Shown: positions 51,910 to 61,468 of the stretch, in pieces | Layout: every line of letters begins with the position of its first letter | Numbering within the stretch: the first letter of the stretch is position 1 | NCBI GenBank assembly: GCA_022843225.1 | Contig: JALHOC010000009.1 | Span: 1 to 64,000, forward strand | Reading direction: 5' to 3' | DNA from: Hyphomonadaceae bacterium | GTDB lineage: Bacteria; Pseudomonadota; Alphaproteobacteria; Caulobacterales; Aquidulcibacteraceae | DNA: 64,000 nucleotides | Notes under the pieces: generated by a model | Database searches by the model: none | The model's input: only the letters and a program-made list of their open reading frames with translations | What the model was told of the DNA's origin: nothing | Position numbers and translations under genes: made by a program

Positions 51910-52974
51910 TTACCTCGCGGCGACCCGCAACACCGGCCCTTGGGGACTATCCTGCAGCGTGACGCCCCGCCGGCCCAATTCTGCGCCGAGCTGTTCGCGG
52001 TCGCCCACAAACGAAAACGACACCAGCGCGCCCTCGCGTCCAACCGCCTCGATGCGGATTTCCGAAATCAAGGTTTGCGCCGCACCTTCCAGCGCGCCCT
52101 TGATTAGGGTCCATTGCGCCAGATCACGATAGAGCGCGGACGCCGAAATGCGCGCACGTTGACCGCCGCCGGTAGCGATGCGGCCCTTCCATTCGTTCTG
52201 CACGCGCACGCTGGCCTGGTCCGCGAGCGACGCAAACGCCGCGCGCATGGCCGATGCATCGGTTCCGGTGATGCGGGCGGTGACTTCGCCGCGGTCGCGG
52301 CGCGCATCGGCGGTGAGCTCCACCAGCGAGGCGGAGACGGTTTGCCCCTGTAAGCGCAATGTGGCGTAGATCACGGATGCCGCGCCCGCAGCTTGCGCGA
52401 AGGGCGCCGCGGCGGCCCAAGCAGGCGCGCCTTGCAAGGCCTCGGGCGCGGTGGAGAGCGGCACAAGTTCATCGCCGAACCCGCCTTGGGCCCAGGCTTG
52501 GCGCCACAACGCCAGGGTCTCGGGCGTCATCTCGCTCGCCGCCACCGGCGCGATCAGCACCGGTGCGGTGCGGGTATCGACGACGGTCAAGTTTTGCGCC
52601 CTGAGCAAACTGCGCATGCCGGAAGGATCGAACCGAACCGTTAGACGGCCAACGTACCGCGTCGCTGAACGGCGCTCCTCCTCGACATCGACGCTCAACA
52701 CCAGGCGCTCCAGCGCGGCGGCGTCCGCCGGCGGCATGCCGCGCGCGGCCAAATCCTCGGGGATGGTCAGCCGGCGCACCAAGCGCTCGAACCCCTGCCG
52801 CTGCGCGGCGGCAAAGCCGGCTTGCTGCGCGGCTGCGGCATTGGCGGCGGTTTCATCGACCAGCACCCCGCCCACCGCATAGACATTATCGCGCGGCTGG
52901 GCGCTTGCCGGCCCGGGCGCGAACGCGCACAAGCCCGCGAGAAAAGCGAAAGCGACGGCGGCCAGGGCTTTCAT
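51910..52974 (-). CDS. DUF2066 domain exported protein
   Basis: 354 aa with a signal peptide ([26 protein letters not shown], cleaved near residue 26). [41 protein letters not shown] is the DUF2066 start. The middle is beta-rich; no catalytic motif. Found beside hdaA and purM in alphaproteobacteria; function unknown. Confidence 0.88.
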   Translation of the reverse strand: MKALAAVAFAFLAGLCAFAPGPASAQPRDNVYAVGGVLVDETAANAAAAQQAGFAAAQRQGFERLVRRLTIPEDLAARGMPPADAAALERLVLSVDVEEERRSATRYVGRLTVRFDPSGMRSLLRAQNLTVVDTRTAPVLIAPVAASEMTPETLALWRQAWAQGGFGDELVPLSTAPEALQGAPAWAAAAPFAQAAGAASVIYATLRLQGQTVSASLVELTADARRDRGEVTARITGTDASAMRAAFASLADQASVRVQNEWKGRIATGGGQRARISASALYRDLAQWTLIKGALEGAAQTLISEIRIEAVGREGALVSFSFVGDREQLGAELGRRGVTLQDSPQGPVLRVAAR

Positions 52975-53040
52975 ACGGTACCTCGTTGTGCGCTTTGCGG
53001 CGTTTCGCCGACCCTACAGGGCGCGGAATCGCCTATCAAT

Positions 53041-54096
53041 GTGGCGGCATCGGGACTCATCAGCTTGACCAAACCTCACGGAACCAACGGCCTGACCTAT
53101 CGTGACGCCGGCGTCGATATCGACGAAGGCGAGCGGCTGGTCGATCTCATCAAGCCGGCGGCGAAATCCACCGCCCGCCCCGGCGCGGAAGCCGCTCTGG
53201 GCGGATTCGCCGCCGTGTTCGACCCCAAGGCCGCCGGCTTCAAGGATCCGATTTTTCTCGCCACCACAGACGGCGTCGGCACCAAGCTCAAAATAGCCAT
53301 CGAAAGCGGCCGGCATGAGACGGTTGGCATCGATCTGGTCGCCATGTGCGTGAACGACCTCTCCGCCCAAGGCGCCGAGCCGCTGATGTTTCTCGACTAT
53401 TACGCCACCGGCAAACTCAACGCCGGGGAGGCCGCGAAGGTCGTGGCCGGCATCGCCGAGGGCTGCCGGCAAGCAGGCGCGGCGCTCGCGGGTGGCGAGA
53501 CCGCCGAGATGCCGGGCATGTACGCCAGGGGCGACTACGACCTCGCCGGCTTTGCCATCGGCGCTGCCGAGCGTGGCACGCTGTTGCCGCGCATCGATGA
53601 GATGCAAGCGGGGGATGTGATCGTTGGGATCGCCTCCAGCGGGCCGCACTCGAACGGCTATTCGCTCGTGCGCAAAGTTGTGGAGCGCTCGGGGCTTGCC
53701 TGGGATGCGCCCGCGCCCTTCGCCGACGGCAAAACGCTTGCGGAAGCGCTGCTGGAGCCAACGCGGATCTACGCTAAGGCGCTGAAGCCGGTGTTCGAGG
53801 TAAAACTCGCGAAGGGCGCGGCCCACATCACCGGCGGCGGCTTGGTCGAGAATGCGCCGCGCGCGCTGCCCGATTATCTTGTACCGGATTTCGACTGGAG
53901 CGCCTGGACGCGCCCAGCCGTCTTCGAGTGGCTGCAATCGGTCGGCGGCGTTCCCGAAGAGGATATGCGCCGCACCTTCAATCTCGGCATTGGCATGGTG
54001 CTGATCGTCGCGCCAGAGAACGCCGCGCGCGTGATCGGGCTGCTCTCCGGAGGCGGCGAACGCGCGTTCCAGATTGGCGTGTTGAAAGCCGCGTGA
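53041..54096 (+). CDS. purM: Phosphoribosylformylglycinamidine cyclo-ligase
   Basis: Makes 5-aminoimidazole ribotide from FGAM using ATP. 351 aa from GTG 53041 (a TTG at 53065 is also in frame; neither has a strong ribosome site). Signature motifs: [32 protein letters not shown] (about residues 80-91), [27 protein letters not shown] (about 153). It diverges from the DUF2066 gene and is coupled to purN (GTGA). Confidence 0.97.
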   Translation: MAASGLISLTKPHGTNGLTYRDAGVDIDEGERLVDLIKPAAKSTARPGAEAALGGFAAVFDPKAAGFKDPIFLATTDGVGTKLKIAIESGRHETVGIDLVAMCVNDLSAQGAEPLMFLDYYATGKLNAGEAAKVVAGIAEGCRQAGAALAGGETAEMPGMYARGDYDLAGFAIGAAERGTLLPRIDEMQAGDVIVGIASSGPHSNGYSLVRKVVERSGLAWDAPAPFADGKTLAEALLEPTRIYAKALKPVFEVKLAKGAAHITGGGLVENAPRALPDYLVPDFDWSAWTRPAVFEWLQSVGGVPEEDMRRTFNLGIGMVLIVAPENAARVIGLLSGGGERAFQIGVLKAA

Positions 54097-54656
54097 AGAA
54101 GCGCACCGCCATTCTCATTTCCGGGCGCGGGTCGAACATGCGCGCGCTGATCGAGGCCAAGCAGGATGCATACGAGATTGTGCTCGTCGTTTCCAATCGC
54201 CCCGACGCGGAGGGCCTGGAACTCGCACGCGCGCTTGGTGTTGAAGCGCTCGCCATCGATCACAAGCCGTTTGGCAAAGATCGCGAAGCCTTCGAGCGTG
54301 AAGTAGACGCAGCTCTGCGCGCACGCGGCATCGAACTCGTCGCCCTAGCCGGCTTCATGCGCCTGCTGACGCCCTATTTCGTGCGCCGCTGGCAGGGCCG
54401 GCTGGTCAATATCCACCCGTCGCTGTTGCCGAAATATCCCGGCACCGACACGCACGCGCGCGCTTTAGCGGCGGGCGACGCGGAGCACGGCTGCACCGTG
54501 CATCTGGTTACTGAAGAGATCGACGCCGGCCAAATCCTCGGCCAAGCGCGCATGGACGTCCTCCCCGGCGACACGCCTCAAACGCTCGCCGCGCGCGTGC
54601 TGGAGCTGGAGCACGAGCTCTATCCGCGTTGCTTCGCTGAACTGGCGCGGCGGTAA
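54093..54656 (+). CDS. purN: Phosphoribosylglycinamide formyltransferase
   Basis: Transfers formyl from 10-formyl-THF to GAR. 187 aa from GTG 54093, sharing GTGA with the purM stop. [14 protein letters not shown] (residues 9-22), [23 protein letters not shown] with the catalytic His (about 107-130) and the conserved Asp in [11 protein letters not shown] are all present. A terminator-like hairpin follows. Confidence 0.97.
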   Translation: MKKRTAILISGRGSNMRALIEAKQDAYEIVLVVSNRPDAEGLELARALGVEALAIDHKPFGKDREAFEREVDAALRARGIELVALAGFMRLLTPYFVRRWQGRLVNIHPSLLPKYPGTDTHARALAAGDAEHGCTVHLVTEEIDAGQILGQARMDVLPGDTPQTLAARVLELEHELYPRCFAELARR

Positions 54657-54705
54657 GCACGCGGCTGTTGTTGGCCCACAATTGCCGTTCGTCATTCAAG
54701 CTTGG

Positions 54706-54744
54706 GGAGGTCTGAAACTCCGCAAACGGGTCAGGCCTCCTTTT
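54706..54744 (+). terminator. Rho-independent terminator after purN
   Basis: GGAGGTCTGA - 15-nt loop - TCAGGCCTCC followed by TTTT. The 10-bp stem has one T-G wobble. It lies 50 bp after the purN stop and about 60 bp before trmO, so it probably separates the purMN transcript from trmO. Confidence 0.75.
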
Positions 54745-54802
54745 CGGATCGTGCCCCACTACATGCTATGGGTGCTTGAGGCCTCGCCGCAGGAGGAATT
54801 TC

Positions 54803-55282
54803 TTGGAGCAAAACTTCACCATTCAGTCGATCGGCCGCGTGCGTTGCGAGCGGACAGAGCCCATTGATGACAACTGGGACGCTTTCCCTTCAACGATTGA
54901 ACTCGACCGCGCTCGCTTCGGGCATGAGGCATTGCTGGGCTTGGAGAGTTTCTCGCACGTTGAGGTTCTGTACGTTTTTGATCAGGTGCGTGACGAAGAG
55001 ATCACCGCGACTGCACGTCACCCCAGAGGGCGAACCGATTGGCCGAAGATCGGCATCTTCGCCCAGCGGGGTAAGGGCAGACCTAACCGCATCGGGGCAA
55101 CGATCTGCACAGTGGTTTCTGTGGAGGGTACCGAACTTCGCGTGAGAGGGCTTGATGCAATCGACGGCACGCCAGTCATCGATATCAAACCCGTGATGTC
55201 GGGCTTTCAGCCGCGCGGCCCGTTCAAGGAACCCGACTGGGCTTGGGAGATCATGCAAGGGTATTGGGTGACCCCTGGCTGA
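54803..55282 (+). CDS. trmO: tRNA (N6-threonylcarbamoyladenosine37-N6)-methyltransferase TrmO-like
   Basis: 159 aa. TTG at 54803 is preferred because a perfect AGGAGG lies 6 nt upstream; the track start has no such support. IGRVRCER, ARFGHEALLGLESFSHVEVLYVFD and TARHPRGRTDWPKIGIFAQRGKGRPNRIGATIC are hallmarks of the TsaA/TrmO family, which uses SAM to methylate t6A37. The C-terminal domain of E. coli TrmO is absent; this is the short form. Confidence 0.9.
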   Translation: MEQNFTIQSIGRVRCERTEPIDDNWDAFPSTIELDRARFGHEALLGLESFSHVEVLYVFDQVRDEEITATARHPRGRTDWPKIGIFAQRGKGRPNRIGATICTVVSVEGTELRVRGLDAIDGTPVIDIKPVMSGFQPRGPFKEPDWAWEIMQGYWVTPG

Positions 55283-55388
55283 CAATTGTTGCGCCTTTGC
55301 CGCCAAATGTGATGAGCGTCGCGATTGGAGCGCTAAAGGCATTCGCAAATGGTGCTGCTTGCAGCAATCTTTGGTACTGTTGCCACCG

Positions 55389-55883
55389 ATGCATGTCGTA
55401 CGTCGCCTAGGTCCAGAGGACGCAGCGCTTTTCCGAAGTCTGCGCCTGGAAGCACGCCTATCGGACCCCGATGCTTTTCGCGCTAGTTTTGCAGAGGAGG
55501 CCGCCAAGCCGCTCGCGTGGTTTCGCGATCGTCTGATCGGCGATCCGGTGTTCGTCGCTGTGGTTGCCGACGGTGAAATGGCGGGGATGGCCGGCTTCAC
55601 ACCGGATGGCGGTTCACGGGATGGACCGAAAGGGCGCGTTTGGACTGTCTACGTTAAGCGCAGCTGGCGGGCGCGCGGCGTCGGCGAGGCTTTGGTCCGA
55701 GCGGTCGTCGAGCATGCGAAATCGATCGTGCCCGATCTTCATCTCTCTTGTACCGCTTCCAATCGCGCAGCGCGCGCACTTTACGAACGCGTTGGATTTC
55801 GCCTCGTCTCGATAGAGGCGGATGTGACAAACGAGGTGAGCGGACAGTTGCGCGATGAAGCACATTACGTGTTGACGTTTTGA
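55389..55883 (+). CDS. GNAT family N-acetyltransferase
   Basis: 164 aa from ATG 55389. The acetyl-CoA-binding motif VKRSWRARGVGEALVRAVVEHA (about residues 87-108) and the helical end NRAARALYERVGFRLV (about 122-137) are characteristic. Substrate unknown. The gene is separate from its neighbours and its GC is a little lower than average. Confidence 0.9.
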   Translation: MHVVRRLGPEDAALFRSLRLEARLSDPDAFRASFAEEAAKPLAWFRDRLIGDPVFVAVVADGEMAGMAGFTPDGGSRDGPKGRVWTVYVKRSWRARGVGEALVRAVVEHAKSIVPDLHLSCTASNRAARALYERVGFRLVSIEADVTNEVSGQLRDEAHYVLTF

Positions 55884-55921
55884 TCGGGACCGCGATGCGC
55901 AATGGCTGGAGTCGGCGAGAT

Positions 55922-56224
55922 TCAGACTTCGTCGCCCGCCCTATCCTGACCCCACCGCGCCGCAACCGCCGCTACCGCCGCCGCCAGCACGGTAAGGTCG
56001 TCGCCATAGCCGAGCACGGGAACCAGATCGGTCACCGCGTCGGTCGGCAGGATCAGATAGCCCAGCGCGGCTGCGCACACGCCCTTCACCCAGAGCGGCG
56101 TCGCCGGATCGCGCATGAGCGCGTGCAGTTTCCCCGCCGCCTCGAACAGCTCCTTGAGCCCGGCGATCGCGCCCAGCTTGGCCTTCAACGCGCCGTCCGA
56201 ATACGCGCGCGAAAAATCATTCAT
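55922..56224 (-). CDS. DUF1232 (YkvA) family membrane protein
   Basis: 100 aa. The DUF1232 core is visible: LWVKGVCAAALGYLILPTDAVTDLVPVLGYGDDLTVLAAAVAAVAA (about residues 43-88), with two hydrophobic segments and a loop DxxPD-like. Function unknown. Convergent with the acetyltransferase, divergent from the methyltransferase. Confidence 0.9.
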   Translation of the reverse strand: MNDFSRAYSDGALKAKLGAIAGLKELFEAAGKLHALMRDPATPLWVKGVCAAALGYLILPTDAVTDLVPVLGYGDDLTVLAAAVAAVAARWGQDRAGDEV

Positions 56225-56320
56225 GCCGCTGCTCCGCCAATCATACGCTGAGATGATAGTCCCAAAACGGCGAGACGCCTACCTCACCAGTCGCTATAGG
56301 GTGCCGGTACAGGAGCCCCC

Positions 56321-57130
56321 ATGGCTGACCGCGATTACGTGCTTGGCACGCATGACGATGAGATTTACCGCCTCGGCTTTCAACATCGCGTCTGGCGCCC
56401 ACGCGCGCTCGATGCGTGGACGCGCGCGCGCATCGGCGACGGGTCAAAAGTGATCGATTTCGGCGCCGGGCCTGGCTTCGCGACCATGGATCTCGCGGAA
56501 ATCGTCGGCCCCACAGGCGCTGTGTATGCTATCGAGCGCTCGAGGCGCTTTCTCGACACGTTGGAAGCGCAGGCCAAAGCGCGCGGCATGACCCAAGTGA
56601 CCGCGCACGAAGTCGACATCAGTACCGACGCGATTCCGGTGACGAACGCGGACGCGGCTTGGGTGCGCTGGGTGTTTGCGTTCCTGCCCGATCCGAAAGC
56701 GGCGCTGAAGAAACTCGTCGATGCGCTGCGCCCCGGCGGCGCGCTCGTGATCCACGAATACATCGACTACCAAACCTGGCGGCTTTCCCCGCGCGCGCCG
56801 AATTTCGAGCGCTTTGTCGATGAGGTGGTCTCCAACTGGCGCGGCTCGGGCGGCGAGCCCGACATCGGCCGCGATCTGCCGGCGTGGTTGATGGATTTGG
56901 GCCTCAAGCTGGAGAGCTTCAAACCGCACGTCGATATCGTCTCGAAGGACGACAATGTTTGGCGTTGGCCGATCGGCTTCTTCGATATTCACATCGATCG
57001 CTTGTTGGAACTCAACCGCATCACGCCGCAGCTCGCGAAGGACATGCGCGATGAATTCGCCCGCGTCTCAGCCCAGCCTGGCACGCTGATGGTGACGCCT
57101 TTGGTGATCGAGATCGTGGCGCGGAAGTAG
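56321..57130 (+). CDS. SAM-dependent class I methyltransferase
   Basis: 269 aa. SAM-binding motif KVIDFGAGPGFATMDLAEIVGPTGAVYAIERS (about residues 43-74), an HEVDISTDAIPVTNADAAWVRWVFAFLPDP acidic segment and the post-motif PGGALVIHEYIDYQTW. The acceptor is unknown; it resembles the Methyltransf_11/25 group. It ends 6 bp from the convergent ndk gene. Confidence 0.9.
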   Translation: MADRDYVLGTHDDEIYRLGFQHRVWRPRALDAWTRARIGDGSKVIDFGAGPGFATMDLAEIVGPTGAVYAIERSRRFLDTLEAQAKARGMTQVTAHEVDISTDAIPVTNADAAWVRWVFAFLPDPKAALKKLVDALRPGGALVIHEYIDYQTWRLSPRAPNFERFVDEVVSNWRGSGGEPDIGRDLPAWLMDLGLKLESFKPHVDIVSKDDNVWRWPIGFFDIHIDRLLELNRITPQLAKDMRDEFARVSAQPGTLMVTPLVIEIVARK

Positions 57131-57136
57131 GCCCGG

Positions 57137-57559
57137 TTAGCCGACGATTTCTTGATCGGTGAAGAAGAACGCGATCTCGCGCTCGGCGTTTTCGAGGCTG
57201 TCGGAGCCGTGAACCGTGTTGGCTTCGATCGATTCCGCGAAACGCTTGCGGATCGTGCCCTCGGCGGCGTTGGCTGGATTGGTGGCGCCCATCACGTCGC
57301 GATACTTAGCCACGGCGTTCTCGGCCTCGAGCGCCTGCACCACAACCGGGCCAGAGATCATGAAGGTGACAAGATCTCGAAAGAACGGACGCTCCTTGTG
57401 GACCGCGTAGAAGCCTTCGGCTTGCCCTTCCGATAGCCACAGGCGCTTTTGCGCGATGATGCGCAGGCCCGCCTCTTCGATCACCGCGTTGACCGCGCCG
57501 GTCAGGTTACGCTTGGTGGCGTCCGGCTTGATGATGGAAAGCGTGCGTTCAACGGCCAT
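57137..57559 (-). CDS. ndk: Nucleoside diphosphate kinase
   Basis: Exchanges gamma-phosphate among NTPs and NDPs through a phospho-His. 140 aa, normal length. N-terminus [16 protein letters not shown]; active His in [23 protein letters not shown] (about residue 117). It precedes nothing in the same operon; two lipoprotein genes lie upstream on the same strand. Confidence 0.98.
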   Translation of the reverse strand: MAVERTLSIIKPDATKRNLTGAVNAVIEEAGLRIIAQKRLWLSEGQAEGFYAVHKERPFFRDLVTFMISGPVVVQALEAENAVAKYRDVMGATNPANAAEGTIRKRFAESIEANTVHGSDSLENAEREIAFFFTDQEIVG

Positions 57560-57637
57560 GGGTCTCGGGGCTCCGGGGAAAGTGAGCCCGGGTCTATAGC
57601 CGCCGGCCTATGCGCCGCCAAGTGCGTCACGAAGCCG

Positions 57638-57970
57638 TCAAAAACACCGCAGCGATCCGATTTTGCCGTCGGTCCCAACCAGGATGTTGAGCCTCTCAGG
57701 CGAAAAATCCTGGGTCACGATCATGTCGGGCGTGATTATGCGCGTACCCGGCGGCAACGTAGCGCGATCAATGGCGTCGCCCGGCGAGCCGATGAGCGGC
57801 TCGAAGCGGCGCGCGCCACAGGTATCGCGCGCCGTGGCTTGATCCGCCGTCTGCGGGCGCGCGGCAGCGGCGCGTTGATAATCTTGGCCCATGCGATCGA
57901 GGTCGCGATAAGTTTGCGGCCCTTGGGTGCACGCCGCCAGGGCGACGAAGGCGCAGGCGATAACCCAGCG
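57638..57970 (-). CDS. Peptidase inhibitor I78-like lipoprotein, copy A
   Basis: 110 aa from ATG 57970. Signal with lipobox LAAC (Cys about 15), a linker, then the I78 domain: DTCGARRFEPLIGSPGDAIDRATLPPGTRIITPDMIVTQDFSPERLNILVGTDGKIGSLRCF, with its two conserved cysteines. I78 domains inhibit serine or related proteases in characterised fungi and appear in many alphaproteobacterial exported proteins. It follows copy B. Confidence 0.85.
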   Translation of the reverse strand, partial: RWVIACAFVALAACTQGPQTYRDLDRMGQDYQRAAAARPQTADQATARDTCGARRFEPLIGSPGDAIDRATLPPGTRIITPDMIVTQDFSPERLNILVGTDGKIGSLRCF

Positions 57971-57972
57971 CA

Positions 57973-58275
57973 TCAGTAACACCGGAAACCTGTTATAACG
58001 CCCTGCGCATCCACCAGCACATTCAGCCGCTCAAGCCGAAAATCCTCGGTGACCATGGTGTCCGGCCCGACCACGCGCACCCCTTCTGGGAAGGTCGCGG
58101 CGGCGATATTGGTCCCCACCATGGCGGCGTGCGCCGCTGCACCACATGCATCCTGCGCGGTTGCGGCATCGGCGGTCGGCGGCGTAGTCGCTTGCGGTGG
58201 CTCGGGCGGGGTCTCCGCCATGGGCGCGCACGCAGCGCTCATCAACATCAAAGCGCCCACCACGAAGTTTCTCAC
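57973..58275 (-). CDS. Peptidase inhibitor I78-like lipoprotein, copy B
   Basis: 100 aa from GTG 58275, which shares GTGA with the holC stop and has GGGAGA upstream. Lipobox SAAC (Cys about 16), a Pro/Thr linker, then the I78 domain: DACGAAAHAAMVGTNIAAATFPEGVRVVGPDTMVTEDFRLERLNVLVDAQGVITGFRCY. About one third identical to copy A by eye and directly adjacent: a tandem duplication. Confidence 0.84.
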   Translation of the reverse strand: MRNFVVGALMLMSAACAPMAETPPEPPQATTPPTADAATAQDACGAAAHAAMVGTNIAAATFPEGVRVVGPDTMVTEDFRLERLNVLVDAQGVITGFRCY

Positions 58276-58715
58276 GCCTGCTTCTCCCATTTGCCGCTGG
58301 CGCTCTCGCGCCAATACGACGCGACTATCCCAGCATCCTTGGCCTCTTTCCAGCGCGAACGCGCCAAAACCAAGGCGGCTTCATCGCGCCCATCGAACAC
58401 AAGACACGCGCGTTCAAAGCTCGACACATCCCCAATCTCAGCGCCATCGATCAGGAACAGCACCTGCGCCTGATTGGGATTGCCGCCCTCGCTGGTCAGC
58501 CACACCGGATGACGCATGGGGTCGCCCTCGCGCGCGTGCGGCAAGAAACTGTCGTCGCGATAGGTCCAGAGCGTTTCGTCGAGCGCTTCGAGCCGCTCGA
58601 CCGCGCCCCCGCGTACGAGGGCGCGCCAGCCGCGCTGCAAGCACTTTTCCAGCAAGGGCGGCAGCGCGCGCTCAAGCTCGCTGCGTTCGAGATGGTAGAA
58701 CCATAGTTCAGCCAT
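58272..58715 (-). CDS. holC: DNA polymerase III subunit chi
   Basis: 147 aa. ELWFYHLERSELERALPPLLEKCLQRGWRALVRG is the family N-terminus and the LFLIDGAEIGDVSSFERACLVFDGRDEAALVLAR block follows. Chi links the clamp loader to SSB. ATG 58715 overlaps the pepA stop (TGATG), an order often seen in proteobacteria. Confidence 0.94.
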   Translation of the reverse strand: MAELWFYHLERSELERALPPLLEKCLQRGWRALVRGGAVERLEALDETLWTYRDDSFLPHAREGDPMRHPVWLTSEGGNPNQAQVLFLIDGAEIGDVSSFERACLVFDGRDEAALVLARSRWKEAKDAGIVASYWRESASGKWEKQA

Positions 58716-60205
58716 CACTCTTCATACTTGCTCGCGATCAAGCGATTGAGCAGACGCACGCCGTAGCCCGTCGCCCAGGCTGGCGAGAGCGGATCTTCAT
58801 ACGGGCCCGGCTTCCAGGCAGTGCCGGCGATATCGATGTGCGCCCAGGGTGTGCCGTCCTTGATGAAGCGCTTGACGAATTGCGCACCCACGATCGAGCC
58901 GGCCGCAGGTTTGCCAGAGATGTTCTTCATGTCCGCATTGGGGCTGTCGATCATCTTGTCGTACCCCGGCCCAAGCGGCAGGCGCCACACCGGCTCGCCC
59001 TCGGCTTTGCCGGCAGCTTCGATGGCGTTCGCAAGCTCTTCGTCATTGCTGAACAGGCCCGCGTGCTCGTGCCCGAGCGCGACAATTACCGCGCCGGTGA
59101 GCGTAGCGAGATCGATCACTGCTGTCGGGCTGAATTTATCCTGCGCGTACCACACCGCGTCCGCGAGAATGAGCCGGCCTTCAGCGTCGGTATTGAGCAC
59201 TTCGATGGTTTGGCCCGACATCGTGTGCACGATATCGCCTGGCCGCTGTGCGTTGGCGCCCGGCATGTTTTCAACCAGCGCTACGATACCCACGACGTTG
59301 GCTTTAGCCTTGCGCTGGGCGATCGCCCTCATCGCGCCAGCTACCGCCGCCGCGCCGCCCATGTCGCCCTTCATTTCCTCCATACCGGCCGCGGGCTTGA
59401 TCGAAATGCCGCCGGTATCGAAGGTGACGCCCTTGCCGACCAACGCTACTGGGCGGCCCTTCACGCGCGCGCCGGACCAATTCATCGTCACCAGACGCGC
59501 CGGATTGGCGCTGCCCTGGGCGACACCCAGAAGCGCGCCCATGCCGAGCTTCTCCAAGGTCTCGGGCTCGAGCACTTCCACTTCGACGCCAAGCGTCTCC
59601 AAATCGCGCAGCCGCTCGGCAAATGTCGCGGGATAGAGAACGTTCGCCGGCTCGCTCACGAGATCACGGGCGAAATACACGCCCTCGACGATCGCAGCGT
59701 CCTTCTCGGCGCGGGCGCGCGCAGCGGCGGGACCTTCGAGAGCAATTTCCACCGCCGTGAGGCTCGGCTTCTGCTCAGGCTTCATTTTGGTGCGATAGCC
59801 ATCGAACCGATAGGCCGCCAAACGCGCGCCAAGGGCCGCATGCGCGCCCGCCTCGGATTTCGAGACGCCGGGCAATGCGTCCGGTTGCAACACGAGTTTT
59901 TCGGCGCCCGACGTCAGCGTACGGCGTATGGCGTGACCGGCCCAACGTTCCACCGTCATGCCGTCGGCGCTTTCGGGCTTGCCGATACCAATCACCAGCA
60001 CCCGCGAGAAATCCACACCCTCTGGCGCCAACACGTCGATGGCCCAGCCCAGGCCGCCGGTGAACCGGATGGCTTTCATCGCCTTGGAAATGCGCCCGCC
60101 TGTCGCGGCGTCCAGAGCCTGCGCTGCCGGCAGCAGCTGGCCGCCTTCGCCCGCCATCACCGCCACAACATCGCCGCCGCCGCCGGTCACAAACCGAATG
60201 TCCAT
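58715..60205 (-). CDS. pepA: Cytosol (leucyl) aminopeptidase PepA
   Basis: 496 aa from ATG 60205, which has AGGGG 6 nt upstream; the track start adds 21 non-conserved residues. The dizinc site is intact: VGKGVTFDTGGISIKPAAGMEEMKGDMGGA (about residues 255-285) and NTDAEGRLILADA (about 340), plus IDLATLTGAVIVALGHEHAG. Removes N-terminal residues from peptides. Confidence 0.97.
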   Translation of the reverse strand: MDIRFVTGGGGDVVAVMAGEGGQLLPAAQALDAATGGRISKAMKAIRFTGGLGWAIDVLAPEGVDFSRVLVIGIGKPESADGMTVERWAGHAIRRTLTSGAEKLVLQPDALPGVSKSEAGAHAALGARLAAYRFDGYRTKMKPEQKPSLTAVEIALEGPAAARARAEKDAAIVEGVYFARDLVSEPANVLYPATFAERLRDLETLGVEVEVLEPETLEKLGMGALLGVAQGSANPARLVTMNWSGARVKGRPVALVGKGVTFDTGGISIKPAAGMEEMKGDMGGAAAVAGAMRAIAQRKAKANVVGIVALVENMPGANAQRPGDIVHTMSGQTIEVLNTDAEGRLILADAVWYAQDKFSPTAVIDLATLTGAVIVALGHEHAGLFSNDEELANAIEAAGKAEGEPVWRLPLGPGYDKMIDSPNADMKNISGKPAAGSIVGAQFVKRFIKDGTPWAHIDIAGTAWKPGPYEDPLSPAWATGYGVRLLNRLIASKYEE

Positions 60206-60340
60206 GAATTCCCCTGAATCATGCGGGGGCATCCCCGCTTCAACCTTGGTCGCCGGAGTGGTAGCCATGCCCGGCGCGATTGAAAAGCGGCCAGTCCCCG
60301 CTAGGGAGAGGAGCGCGCAATTGGTGCGGCTAGGAGCGTC

Positions 60341-61465
60341 ATGAACACGATTTCAGCTTATGTGTTCCGCCAGGCGCTCGGCCCGCTGCTGGCGATCCTC
60401 GGTGCGCTCGCCGCGATCGCGATTCTGACCCAGGGCCTGAACCAGCTCGACATCATCATCACCAATCGCCGCGCCGGGTTCGCATTCGCGTGGGTGACAA
60501 TCCTGGCGCTGCCGCAATTGATCTCGCTGATCATGCCGATCGCGGTGTTCATCGCCGTTGTCTACGCGCTCAATCGCATGCACGGCGACAGCGAAGTCGC
60601 GGTGCTCTACGGCGCGGGTGTATCGCGCCAGCGCATTGCCGGACCCATTCTACAACTCGCTGTCATGGCCGCGCTCGCGCACTTGGCGATCAACGTCGTG
60701 ATCCAACCGTGGTCGTTTAAGGAACGGCGCGAGACGCTCTACGAGCTGCGTACCGACATCGCGTCCAGCTTGGTTGAGGAAGGCTCGTTCACCTATCCCG
60801 CCGAAGGTTTGACGCTTTACGCCCGCTCGCGCGCGGGCGGGGGCGAGTTGCGTGACATGCTGATCGACGACGCGCGGCAAGAGATCCCGATCACGTACAC
60901 AGCGCGGGCTGGCGCGATCGCCACCATCGATGGCGCGCCGGCTATCGTCATGCGCGACGGGCAGATACAGCGCCAAGAAGAAGATGGCACGGTGAACGTG
61001 CTCGATTTCGACCGTTACGTTCTGCAATTTGAGAACATGAGCGAAGAGCCGCAATACTTCTTCCTCAAGGCGTCAGATCGCACACTCTATGAATTGTTCT
61101 TCCCGGATATGACGTCTCACTATGACCCCGTGAACGTCAATCGCTTCTTGGCGGAAGCGCATGCGCGGCTTTCCGCGCCACTGTTGAACATAGCTTTGGC
61201 GATGATCGCGCTAGCGGGCGTGTTGCTTGGCGAGTTCAGCCGACAAGGATATGGTCGCAGGATCATGTGGGCGGCGATCGTGGCGCTAGTGGTGCGCCTG
61301 GCCGCACTGGCCGCGCAGGCGGCGGCAACCGACGACCCAGACCTGAACTATGTCCAATACGCTATCCCGCTCGGCGTCACGCTCGTCGCAGCGATTATGT
61401 TGGGCGGCAGAGCGTCCCGGCGGCGAAGGCTCTCGCAGGGGCCGTCTGTGTTGGCGGAGGCCTGA
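60341..61465 (+). CDS. lptF: LPS export permease LptF
   Basis: 374 aa, YjgP/YjgQ family. About five or six membrane helices with a periplasmic domain in the middle (residues about 115-270). It forms LptB2FG with LptG and moves LPS out of the inner membrane. TAGGAG lies 5 nt before the ATG. It is followed by lptG after 3 bp. Confidence 0.96.
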   Translation: MNTISAYVFRQALGPLLAILGALAAIAILTQGLNQLDIIITNRRAGFAFAWVTILALPQLISLIMPIAVFIAVVYALNRMHGDSEVAVLYGAGVSRQRIAGPILQLAVMAALAHLAINVVIQPWSFKERRETLYELRTDIASSLVEEGSFTYPAEGLTLYARSRAGGGELRDMLIDDARQEIPITYTARAGAIATIDGAPAIVMRDGQIQRQEEDGTVNVLDFDRYVLQFENMSEEPQYFFLKASDRTLYELFFPDMTSHYDPVNVNRFLAEAHARLSAPLLNIALAMIALAGVLLGEFSRQGYGRRIMWAAIVALVVRLAALAAQAAATDDPDLNYVQYAIPLGVTLVAAIMLGGRASRRRRLSQGPSVLAEA

Positions 61466-61468
61466 GAC

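Noticed and set aside
58049-60217. 722-aa plus-strand ORF opposite holC and pepA
   Set aside because: It is antisense to clear pepA, holC and I78 genes; the protein is rich in Arg/His/Ala with no domain. High-GC shadow frame.
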